DNA of 17,069 bases from Kosmotogaceae bacterium UBA1373 (GTDB lineage Bacteria > Thermotogota > Thermotogae > Petrotogales > Kosmotogaceae). Of this stretch, positions 6,271 through 13,168 are shown one piece after another. Under the pieces are notes generated by a model, which ran no database searches, was not told the DNA's origin, and saw only the letters and a list, made by a program, of their open reading frames with translations. The DNA is taken from positions 2,045 to 19,113 of the forward strand of contig DBRH01000013.1 of assembly GCA_002305955.1 (NCBI GenBank). The letters are read 5' to 3'. The first letter of the stretch is position 1. Each line of letters starts with the position of its first letter. The translations under genes and the position numbers were made by a program.

Positions 6271-7806
6271 GTGTTCCAAATTCTAGTCTGCAAAAGAGTG
6301 TCGAAAACATACCCGAACGGTCTGGAAGCTCTCAGGGAAGTGAGTTTCGAGGTTAGAAAAGGCGAAATACACGCGATAGTCGGCGAAAACGGCGCGGGAA
6401 AATCCACTTTGATGAACATTCTATTCGGTCTGATTAAGCCGACTTCGGGAGAGATCCTATTCAACAACAATCATTTTTCGCCAAAGCACCCTTCCGAGGC
6501 GATAGATCTGGGAATAGGAATGGTTCACCAGCACTTCAAGCTTGTACAGAGTATCACCGTGGCCGAAAACATTGTACTTGGAATGGAGAACCGTTTCCAG
6601 AGCAAGTTGCGCAGAGTCGACAGAGAGGCGATGAACGAGTCGGTCGCCTCGCTCATCGACAGGCTCAGAATGTCCATCTCGCCCGATGATAGAATCGACT
6701 CTCTTCCTATCAGTAAAAGACAGCAGGTTGAGATCCTCAAGGTTCTGTACAGAGAAGCTGATTTCGTAATACTCGACGAACCGACGGCCGTTCTTGCGCC
6801 CAACGAGGTGGAAGATTTCCTTGAGTTTGTGAGGGGAATACGCGAAATGGGAAAGACTGTTATCTTCATTTCCCATAGATTGGGAGAGGTCTTCTCCCTT
6901 GCCGACAGAATAACGATTCTGAGAAGGGGAAATGTTATTGGAACCTTTGACAAAAGGGATGTTGACAGAGAGAGCGTGGCAAACATGATGATCGGGACCG
7001 CCACGGATCTCTCCGAGGATCCGCCGGACTGCCTCGGAAACGAGAGCGTTCTTTCGGTCGAGGGAATTTCCGATGTATCCGGTACTATAAGGGATTTGAG
7101 CTTCCAGTTGCGGGAGGGAGAGATTCTCGGCTTTGCGGGAGTTGGGGGAAATGGTCAGGAAGAACTCTTCGAAGCTCTTGCGGGGAGTCTGAGATTGGCC
7201 TCGGGGGATATAAGGCTCGTAGGTTCATCTATATCTTCTCTCGACACGCTCGAAAGAAGACGAGCCGGTCTCGCCTTAATCACCGACGACCGGATGGGAA
7301 AGGGGCTGGCTCCCGATAGAAGCATAGTGGAGAACTGCATGGCCGGCCACCATAAATTCGGAAAATTCGGGAAATGGTTGATAAAGGACACCGATGCAAG
7401 GTCTTTCACAGAATCGATCGTTGCCGACTACGACGTGCGCTGCGGCAAGAATATCAAAACGGCCGTCAGGGCTCTCTCGGGCGGAAACATGCAGAAACTG
7501 CTAGTCGGTCGGGAGATCGCTTACGAACCGGTGGTTCTCGTCGCGGCTCAACCCACGGCAGGGGTCGACGTTGCCGCAAGAAAGCTCATTCATGATTCAT
7601 TCAGGAGGCTGGTCAAGACAGGCTCGGGAGTAATCCTCATAAGCGGCGATCTAGAGGAGATAATGGGTCTTGCGAACAGAATTATCGTGCTCTATCGAGG
7701 GAGAGCCGTCACCGAGATGACGCACCCCCATTATGATCCGACGGAGATAAGTTACTATATGACGGGGATAAGGGGGGCGCAGGATGATCGGTACTCGCAC
7801 TCTTAG
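6271..7806 (+). CDS. ABC importer ATPase with two nucleotide-binding domains (nucleoside/simple-sugar type)
   Basis: A 511-residue double ATPase that energises the importer (RbsA/MglA/YufO-like). Domain 1: Walker A GENGAGKST (38-46), Q-loop HQHFKLVQS, Walker B VILDE (Glu170) and the H-loop ISHR. Its signature region reads ISKRQQVEI, a degenerate LSGGQ. Domain 2: a Walker A variant VGGNGQEE (expected in this family), signature LSGGNMQK (402-409) and VLVAAQPTAGVD. Start: the first in-frame GTG is 6271, but the GGGGGG tract abuts it directly; an ATT at 6280 would have ideal spacing, so the start is uncertain by three codons. The gene follows the hairpin and overlaps the first permease gene by 23 bases. 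Confidence 0.92.
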   Translation: MFQILVCKRVSKTYPNGLEALREVSFEVRKGEIHAIVGENGAGKSTLMNILFGLIKPTSGEILFNNNHFSPKHPSEAIDLGIGMVHQHFKLVQSITVAENIVLGMENRFQSKLRRVDREAMNESVASLIDRLRMSISPDDRIDSLPISKRQQVEILKVLYREADFVILDEPTAVLAPNEVEDFLEFVRGIREMGKTVIFISHRLGEVFSLADRITILRRGNVIGTFDKRDVDRESVANMMIGTATDLSEDPPDCLGNESVLSVEGISDVSGTIRDLSFQLREGEILGFAGVGGNGQEELFEALAGSLRLASGDIRLVGSSISSLDTLERRRAGLALITDDRMGKGLAPDRSIVENCMAGHHKFGKFGKWLIKDTDARSFTESIVADYDVRCGKNIKTAVRALSGGNMQKLLVGREIAYEPVVLVAAQPTAGVDVAARKLIHDSFRRLVKTGSGVILISGDLEEIMGLANRIIVLYRGRAVTEMTHPHYDPTEISYYMTGIRGAQDDRYSHS

Positions 7807-8818
7807 TTTCAGGAAGTTGCTTCTCTCGCTTCTGCTGGTGTTGTGCATATTATCCGTCTGGGCATTGATAATCTGGTTCGGCGGCGAATCGCCTTTCAAG
7901 GGATTCCGCTACATCATCGAAGGCTCTCTGGGCAATCATTACCAGTTTCTCTCCACACTCAACAAGATGGTGCCGTTGATTCTTGCCGCGGCCGCCGTTG
8001 CAGTCCCCGCCTGGACGGGTATGTGGAACATCGGCGGGGAGGGCCAGTTGCTTCTGGGAGCTTTCGGAGCGGCGCTTGTCGGTTTTTCGATCGATTTTGG
8101 GGTCGGTCTAGTGAACATCGTCGTCGCTTTGATTGTCTCTGCCGCATTTGGAATGGCGTGGGCCGCGTGGCCGGCCTTCTTCAAAATAAAGCTCCGGATG
8201 GACGAGGTCGTCACCACGCTTATGGGTAATTATATCGCGGCGCAGTTGATAGCATACCTGATCAACAACCCTTTCAGAGATCCGCGCTCGCCTCTGGCAC
8301 AGACTCCATATATCAAGTCGAGTTTTGTGATTCCATACCTGTTCGAAGGCTCTCAATTCTCCGCGACTTTCTTCGTGGCCATCGGTATGGTTCTGGTTCT
8401 CTTCATATTCCGAAAGAGGTTCATTACGGGCTACGAGTTCGATATCACCGGCAGTAACCCGGTTTTTGCCGGGCTGAGTGGAATAAGGGTAAAGAAAACG
8501 AAGTTATTGTCGATGCTTATCGGAGGGGCTCTCGCGGGTCTTGCCGGCGGCCTCCTCGTCCTTGGAATGACTCAAAGAGTGATGCAGAGCTTTTCGCCCG
8601 GATACGGTTTCACCGGTCTGCTCATCTGTCTTCTTGCCTTTAACGACCCCCTGCTCATTGTGGGGATCGCCTTTCTTTTCTCGGCTCTTCAAACGGGTAG
8701 CGTCAATCTCCAGTTGTTCACGTCCGTTCCGGCCGAGATAAGCGGTGTCCTTCAAGCTGTTATGGTGCTTTTTGTGGCGGCGTTCAAGACGTTCATTGTC
8801 GGGCGAAGGGAAGGTTGA
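7784..8818 (+). CDS. ABC importer permease 1 (BPD_transp_2 family)
   Basis: A 344-residue polytopic membrane protein. Seen: TM1 after a basic start (MIGTRTLSFRK), roughly eight to ten hydrophobic segments, and the family signature WTGMWNIGGEGQLLLGAFGAA that contacts the ATPase and gating region, then GGALAGLAGGLLVLGM near the C-terminus. This is the longer, YufP/NupP-type subunit expected next to a BMP binding protein, as one half of the heterodimeric pore. The ATG at 7784 is preceded by AAGGGGGG (7771-7778); the 23-base overlap with the ATPase gene indicates translational coupling. Substrate: nucleoside or nucleoside-like sugar, by family and by neighbours. Confidence 0.93.
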   Translation: MIGTRTLSFRKLLLSLLLVLCILSVWALIIWFGGESPFKGFRYIIEGSLGNHYQFLSTLNKMVPLILAAAAVAVPAWTGMWNIGGEGQLLLGAFGAALVGFSIDFGVGLVNIVVALIVSAAFGMAWAAWPAFFKIKLRMDEVVTTLMGNYIAAQLIAYLINNPFRDPRSPLAQTPYIKSSFVIPYLFEGSQFSATFFVAIGMVLVLFIFRKRFITGYEFDITGSNPVFAGLSGIRVKKTKLLSMLIGGALAGLAGGLLVLGMTQRVMQSFSPGYGFTGLLICLLAFNDPLLIVGIAFLFSALQTGSVNLQLFTSVPAEISGVLQAVMVLFVAAFKTFIVGRREG

Positions 8819-8820
8819 AA

Positions 8821-9720
8821 ATGGATATAGAGCTGATTACCACACTATTCAGAACATCTATCAGGATGGCAACCCCCATACTTCTCGCCTCGCTTGGGGG
8901 AGCGCTCACTTATCACGCGGGGATAATAAACGTGGCTATGGAAGGTCTCATGCTCATAAGCGCGTTCTTCTCGGTGGTGTTCTCATACCTAACCGGCAGC
9001 GCCTTTTACGGTATCATTGCCGGGGTGGTCGCTTCGATGCTAATATCGCTTCTGTATTCGGTATTCGTAAGCTTCCTTAAGGCAAACAACTTCGCCATAG
9101 GCTTCGCGATAAACATACTTATAAGTTCGCTAACCCTCTTTCTAATGAGAGTGATGTTCCAGGGAAAGAACGCCTTCAACTCCCCCGACATCGCCTCTAT
9201 AATGGAGCTCAAGGTAAAGACGGGAAACTACTTCCTTGACAACTACCTGCTTAACTTCAGCATTCTCACCTATCTCTCTATCGCGATCGCCTTCCTGCTG
9301 GCATACATTATCTACAAGACCTCTTTCGGACTGAGGCTCAGAGTCTGCGGCGAGATGCCCCAGGCCCTCACCGCTGCCGGTATAAAAGTCGGTGTTATTC
9401 AGCTCTGGGCAAGCATCCTGTGCGGCGGTCTCTGTGGACTTGCCGGCGCTCAGCTCTCGCTCTACAACGTGAGGATGTTCTCGCGCGACATGACGGGCGG
9501 GAGGGGCTTCGTTGCGCTGGCCGCGATACTCATCTCGGGAGGAAAACCGAAGAGGGTCCTCTTCATCTCTCTTCTCTTCGGCCTCTTTGACGCCTTATCC
9601 GTCAAGCTGCAGAACGAGAAGATCGCGCCCCAGTTCGCCCTGATGCTCCCGTACATAATGAGCGTCGTGGTTCTGCTGCTGTTCCATCTCAAGACGAGAA
9701 AGCAATACGGGAAGGCCTGA
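8821..9720 (+). CDS. ABC importer permease 2 (BPD_transp_2 family)
   Basis: A 299-residue partner permease (YufQ/NupQ type), the second half of the pore. A TTG at 8815 would extend it by two residues, but the ATG at 8821 sits six bases after GGGAAGG (8808-8814) and is preferred. Seen: hydrophobic segments throughout, the signature HAGIINVAMEGLMLISAF near residue 28, then GLCGLAGAQLSLYN and GRGFVALAAILISGGKPKR, all conserved in the family. It begins two bases after the previous stop codon. It is the last gene of the operon; a weak terminator-like hairpin follows and the next gene has its own promoter elements. Confidence 0.92.
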   Translation: MDIELITTLFRTSIRMATPILLASLGGALTYHAGIINVAMEGLMLISAFFSVVFSYLTGSAFYGIIAGVVASMLISLLYSVFVSFLKANNFAIGFAINILISSLTLFLMRVMFQGKNAFNSPDIASIMELKVKTGNYFLDNYLLNFSILTYLSIAIAFLLAYIIYKTSFGLRLRVCGEMPQALTAAGIKVGVIQLWASILCGGLCGLAGAQLSLYNVRMFSRDMTGGRGFVALAAILISGGKPKRVLFISLLFGLFDALSVKLQNEKIAPQFALMLPYIMSVVVLLLFHLKTRKQYGKA

Positions 9721-9735
9721 GCGATAGATAAATCC

Positions 9736-9752
9736 TGCCCGGGGCACTTTTT
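9736..9752 (+). terminator. Weak terminator-like element after the transport operon
   Basis: TGCCCGGGGCA (9736-9746) followed by CTTTTT. The stem is only four to five base pairs, so termination efficiency is doubtful, but the place, 16 bases past the last permease, is as expected. Confidence 0.4.
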
Positions 9753-9796
9753 CTATCACAGAGACACAACTCCCTTTCTGTTGTCGCATACCTGTG

Positions 9797-9805
9797 TGAT
9801 ATATT
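9797..9805 (+). promoter_or_regulatory. Putative extended -10 promoter of the tandem binding-protein gene
   Basis: TGA-TATATT (TGN plus a -10 box) lies 43 bases before the GTG start. No convincing -35 box is visible at 16-18 bases, which is tolerated in extended -10 promoters. Confidence 0.4.
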
Positions 9806-9847
9806 GAATTAATGCCTTGAAAGAGGTTTTAGCAGGGAGGAGATAAA

Positions 9848-11611
9848 GTGAAGCGAAATTCGGTCAGGATATTCTTTCTTCTGTTGGTAGTGTTTCTCCC
9901 ACTCTCAGTGGCGATGGCGCGGGGAGTGACCTTTCTCGTGAATCCGTCCTACAGCCCCTTCAGCTACGAGGAAAATGGCGAGCTCAAGGGTCTGGCGGTA
10001 GAACTTGTAAAATTGCTCTCGTCTGAATTCGGTCTCGAAGCAGAGATGACCGCTATGCCCTTCGAAGAGGCTTACGCGAAGCTGCAGGACGGCGGTGAGT
10101 ACGCTCTGCCCACGCTCGTATTCACCCCGCAGCGGAAATCCCAGTTCAACTGGGTGGGCCCTATCGCGATAACGCCCACGTATCTTTACGCCCGCGATAC
10201 CTCTCCCGACATTCGCTCGATAGACGATGCAAAGAAAGCCGGGAAGGTCGGCGCCGTGCGCGGGTATTATTCCCAGCAACTCCTGGCCGAGCAGGGTCTG
10301 GATACGGTGATCTTCGACGACGAGGCGGCTTTGTTGAAGAGCCTTCTGGAGGGTGACATCGATCTGGCCCCTTTCAACTTCGATGTCTATACGCGTCTGA
10401 CGGAGAAAATACCTGAATCTTCAAAGTTGCGTGCCACGATCGTTCTCGACCTCGATATGACATATATAGGTTTCTCGAAAGACGTACCGACCGACACCCT
10501 TCGAAGGTGGCAGGAGGGGCTGGACAGTCTGAAAAGCTCCGGCGACTTTGCCGGGCTTTACGAAAAATGGCTGCCGGGCCGTCCGGTCCCCGGCGTCTAT
10601 ACCCTGCTCACCGAGGAGTACCCGCCCGTTACATACATGGGCGATGGAGGACCTGCGGGCTTTGTTACCGAGATAGTGAGAGAGCTCATGGAACGAAACG
10701 GTATGAAAGAAGAGATCTTCCTCGTTCCGTGGGCGATCGGCTATGAACTGGCTTCGAACCTGCCCAACGTTCTTCTCTTCAGTATGGATCAGACGGAGCT
10801 TCGAAAGCCGCTCTTCCAGTGGATCGGACCGGTCGGCAGGAACACGGCTTACCTTTACGGGCGAGCCGATTCGGCAATAGCGCCCGCCGATCTCGACGAG
10901 GCCAGAAAGGTCGGAACGATAGCCACTACAAAGGACTGGTGGACTGAACAGCTCCTGAGAGATCTGGGCTTCACGAATCTGAAGAGTTTTCTAGACCCTC
11001 TGGACACCGTGCGCCAGCTGATGAACGGTGAGGCCGATCTTGCGATATTCACCGATCTCACCGTCAGCGAACTGGTACAGAACGCCGGTTACCAGATGAA
11101 GGATCTAAACCGCTTGCTCGAAATTCAGACGAACTATTTCTACGTCGCGGCTTCCAGCGGCACCGATCCCGAAATGGTTTTGATTCTGCAAAAGACGCTT
11201 GACAGCATGAAGCGCGACGGCAGCTTCGAAGAAATCCTTCGTAAATACGTTCCCAATGTGCTGATCACACCGTTACTCTTGCAGTCGTCGACACCCGCTA
11301 CCGTCAGGCTGCAGTCGGTAGTCAACTCGCTGCAAATTGGAGAGCTGGCCAGCTTGACACTCGAGGAAAATGGAAGTACCGGTTACATATGGGATGTAAG
11401 GGTCTCCAACCCGAACGTGCTTTCACTGGCTTTTGTAAAACATGGCGTCTCAGATGCTGGAGAAGAAAGTCTCACGGGAGCCTCTTACGAAGTAGAATGG
11501 ACCTTCCGGGCCGAACGTCCGGGAGAGTGCGTGATAGTTTTCTCGCTGCGGAGACCCTGGGAGAGTGTACACCCGGTGAAGACCTTCGCAATAAACGTCA
11601 AAGTGGAATAG
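9848..11611 (+). CDS. Secreted protein: two tandem family-3 solute-binding domains plus a C-terminal chagasin-like (I42) inhibitor domain
   Basis: A 587-residue exported protein. It starts at GTG 9848 behind GGGAGGAG (9836-9843); residues 1-24 are a signal peptide ending AMA-R, without a lipobox. Domain 1 (~26-245) and domain 2 (~250-470) each resemble SBP_bac_3 proteins (PSYSPFSYEENGELKG and FTPQRKSQFNWVGPI; EYPPVTYMGDGGPAGF and FQWIGPVGRNT). The C-terminal ~100 residues match the chagasin/I42 cysteine-protease inhibitor pattern: NGSTGYIW (508-515, BC-loop NPTTG-like), TGAS (543-546, DE loop) and RRPWE (568-572, FG loop), ending in AINVKV. Family knowledge: I42 domains block papain-like proteases through these three loops. 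No ATPase or permease adjoins, so it may be a scavenging or sensing protein rather than a classical importer part. The fusion is unusual. Confidence 0.88.
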   Translation: MKRNSVRIFFLLLVVFLPLSVAMARGVTFLVNPSYSPFSYEENGELKGLAVELVKLLSSEFGLEAEMTAMPFEEAYAKLQDGGEYALPTLVFTPQRKSQFNWVGPIAITPTYLYARDTSPDIRSIDDAKKAGKVGAVRGYYSQQLLAEQGLDTVIFDDEAALLKSLLEGDIDLAPFNFDVYTRLTEKIPESSKLRATIVLDLDMTYIGFSKDVPTDTLRRWQEGLDSLKSSGDFAGLYEKWLPGRPVPGVYTLLTEEYPPVTYMGDGGPAGFVTEIVRELMERNGMKEEIFLVPWAIGYELASNLPNVLLFSMDQTELRKPLFQWIGPVGRNTAYLYGRADSAIAPADLDEARKVGTIATTKDWWTEQLLRDLGFTNLKSFLDPLDTVRQLMNGEADLAIFTDLTVSELVQNAGYQMKDLNRLLEIQTNYFYVAASSGTDPEMVLILQKTLDSMKRDGSFEEILRKYVPNVLITPLLLQSSTPATVRLQSVVNSLQIGELASLTLEENGSTGYIWDVRVSNPNVLSLAFVKHGVSDAGEESLTGASYEVEWTFRAERPGECVIVFSLRRPWESVHPVKTFAINVKVE

Positions 11612-11628
11612 TTGAAGTGGACCATAAA

Positions 11629-11656
11629 AAACGGCCGGGTTTCTTCCCGGCCGTTT
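11629..11656. terminator. Bidirectional terminator between convergent genes
   Basis: Stem AAACGGCCGGG / CCCGGCCGTTT with a six-base loop, between genes ending at 11611 (plus) and 11708 (minus). The minus strand continues into TTTTTT, a strong signal; the plus strand has only TTTCATTT. Confidence 0.85.
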
Positions 11657-11707
11657 CATTTGAAAAGTCTGTGAGGTATTACTTCGAATCTTCTATCATG
11701 AAAAAGT

Positions 11708-12709
11708 TTAAAGAGTATCTGCGAACCAGTCAACAGTCGCGGCGATGAGTTCGTTGAAAGCGCTCATGTCGCCGGTGAAGATGTTGAACGTGTGGTCCGC
11801 GCCTTCTATCAGAAGCACTCTGGAGTTTTTGTTGCTGGACGCATCCACTATGCGCTGCGCGTTGACTGGATCGACCACGGTATCCATTGCCCCGTTGATA
11901 GCCAGCACGGGAGCGAAGGAATTCGAGAAGACCTCCAGAACATCGGTGTTATATACTTCTTCGAACCACTGAAGACCGAGCTTCAACGACGGGCGCCAGT
12001 CGAAGGTGAGTTCGTAATAGCCGTTGGCTTTGGCGATTTCGTAGTTCTCGGCCGTTCCTATCGACTTGAGATCGGGAGCGCCGGCCCAGCAAACTACCGA
12101 TCGGAAGGAGCGGTTACGACCGGCGGCCAGCATGGCTATCGTGCCACCCTGGCTCCAGCCCATAACACCGATGCGGTTGGGGTCGATACCGTTCAGTCCG
12201 GCCATATAATCGAAGGCTGCGTTGCTGTCGGATACGGCGGACATGAAGTTGTAGTTTATATAGTCGGCCTCGCTGTCACCGTTGCCGATGAAATCGAAAC
12301 GAATGCTGGCGATCCCCGCTTTTGCCAGGGCCGGCGCCGTCAAAAGATAGCCCCCACCCGCTTCGTCTTTGTTCGAACCCGTGCCGTGAAGCATCACGAC
12401 TGCCGGGAAGGGACCGTCACCGTCGGGCATGCACACAACCGCCGGGATTTCGTGGTCGCCGTTGGCGATCAGAACGGTCTGTTCCGTAAAGCTATGGGGA
12501 ATCGCTAGAACCGTACCCACCTTCAGAGAGTACTCGTTCTCGATACCGTTGAAGGATGCGATTTCCGTCCAGTCGATGCCGTAACTCCGGGCGATGCTCC
12601 ACAGGGTGTCGCCCTTAACGACGGTGTACTGTGTTGCTGCAAAAGTGCTGGTGACAAACAACGCGATCATTGCCAGAAGCAATGGCAGGAACTTAATTCT
12701 TGCTTTCAT
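11708..12709 (-). CDS. Secreted LysM-domain alpha/beta hydrolase (esterase/dienelactone-hydrolase-like)
   Basis: A 333-residue exported enzyme. The ATG at 12709 is preferred over the upstream 12739 because AAGGTGA precedes it and the signal peptide (1-24, ending TFA) then begins with basic residues. Residues 28-71 form a LysM module (YTVVKGDTLWSIARSYG to VGTVLAIP), which in general binds peptidoglycan or chitin-type glycans. Residues ~77-333 are an alpha/beta hydrolase: oxyanion region HGTGSNKDE (108-116), nucleophile elbow GWSQGG with Ser186, probable acid Asp276 (NGAMDTVVD; Asp280 is possible) and His306 (GADHTF). The triad is complete, so it should be active on an ester or similar bond outside the membrane; the substrate is unknown. 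Cell-wall attachment through LysM is inferred. It ends at the shared terminator. Confidence 0.9.
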   Translation of the reverse strand: MKARIKFLPLLLAMIALFVTSTFAATQYTVVKGDTLWSIARSYGIDWTEIASFNGIENEYSLKVGTVLAIPHSFTEQTVLIANGDHEIPAVVCMPDGDGPFPAVVMLHGTGSNKDEAGGGYLLTAPALAKAGIASIRFDFIGNGDSEADYINYNFMSAVSDSNAAFDYMAGLNGIDPNRIGVMGWSQGGTIAMLAAGRNRSFRSVVCWAGAPDLKSIGTAENYEIAKANGYYELTFDWRPSLKLGLQWFEEVYNTDVLEVFSNSFAPVLAINGAMDTVVDPVNAQRIVDASSNKNSRVLLIEGADHTFNIFTGDMSAFNELIAATVDWFADTL

Positions 12710-12748
12710 CTTTTCACCTTCCTTCTTTGTGATCTGCAATCATAACAA

Positions 12749-12754
12749 GTATAA
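12749..12754 (-). promoter_or_regulatory. Possible -10 box of the LysM-hydrolase gene
   Basis: Minus-strand TATACT (12754-12749), 40 bases upstream of the ATG at 12709. No convincing -35 partner is seen, so support is weak. Confidence 0.3.
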
Positions 12755-12856
12755 ACTTCGGAGCGGCTATCGGTGGTAACGACTTCCGCCTAATACCACG
12801 CACCGTCTATGGAGCTCATTATTACGTTCTGTTCTCATATTGTGTATATACTTCTA

Positions 12857-12868
12857 GCAAACGTTTGT
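12857..12868. promoter_or_regulatory. LacI-type operator GCAAACGTTTGT overlapping a -35 box
   Basis: The perfect 10-bp palindrome CAAACGTTTG (12858-12867) overlaps the TTGTCA -35 box (12865-12870). It matches eleven of the twelve central bases of the operator at 233-246, so the LacI protein at the left edge, or a close relative, may control this promoter. Confidence 0.75.
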
Positions 12869-12892
12869 CATAAAAGAAGATGATGCTATAAT
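12865..12892 (+). promoter_or_regulatory. Strong promoter of the unknown exported-protein gene
   Basis: TTGTCA (12865-12870), a 16-base spacer and TATAAT (12887-12892) preceded by TGC, i.e. an extended -10. The start codon is at 13169, giving a leader of roughly 270 bases. Confidence 0.7.
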
Positions 12893-13168
12893 TTATCGGG
12901 ATTTGCCCTGCACTTGGTCTTTGGATCGTTATTTCTATCATGCTGAAGTAGTTGAGAGAGCGTCAATCATGTCTAGCCGTGAGAAAAGACATAGTCACGA
13001 GAGATTTTCTTCGAATTCTGTTTCCCCTTTATCTCAAAGCTTTCTCAGATGGTTTTAGCAGCTGAACCAGTAGAAAATCCGTAAGACGCGAGAACTGGCC
13101 TTAAGTCTGGAAAGGAGCCAGGGCAAATTACTAATTTGGCTACAGGAACCCAAGGGGGGGAACCGAGA
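12893..13168 (+). other. Long untranslated leader with hairpins
   Basis: About 270 bases between promoter and ATG. Seen near the 3' end: stem CTGGCCTT (13095-13102) with AAGGaGCCAG (13112-13121, one bulged A), and stem CAAATT/AATTTG (13124-13138), just upstream of the G-rich ribosome site (13152-13160). No known riboswitch class was recognised. A 29-codon ATG frame (12969-13058) has no good ribosome site and was not called. Confidence 0.4.

Noticed and set aside
12969..13058. 29-codon ATG frame in the long leader (possible leader peptide)
   Set aside because: No convincing ribosome site and no run of regulatory codons; expected by chance in 270 bases. Kept only as a note on the leader.
13040..13150. 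Possible cobalamin or cyclic-di-GMP riboswitch upstream of the exported-protein gene
   Set aside because: Fragments such as GACGCGAGA and GGCTACAGG loosely recall known motifs, but the conserved cores and their order do not match; only unspecific hairpins are supported.
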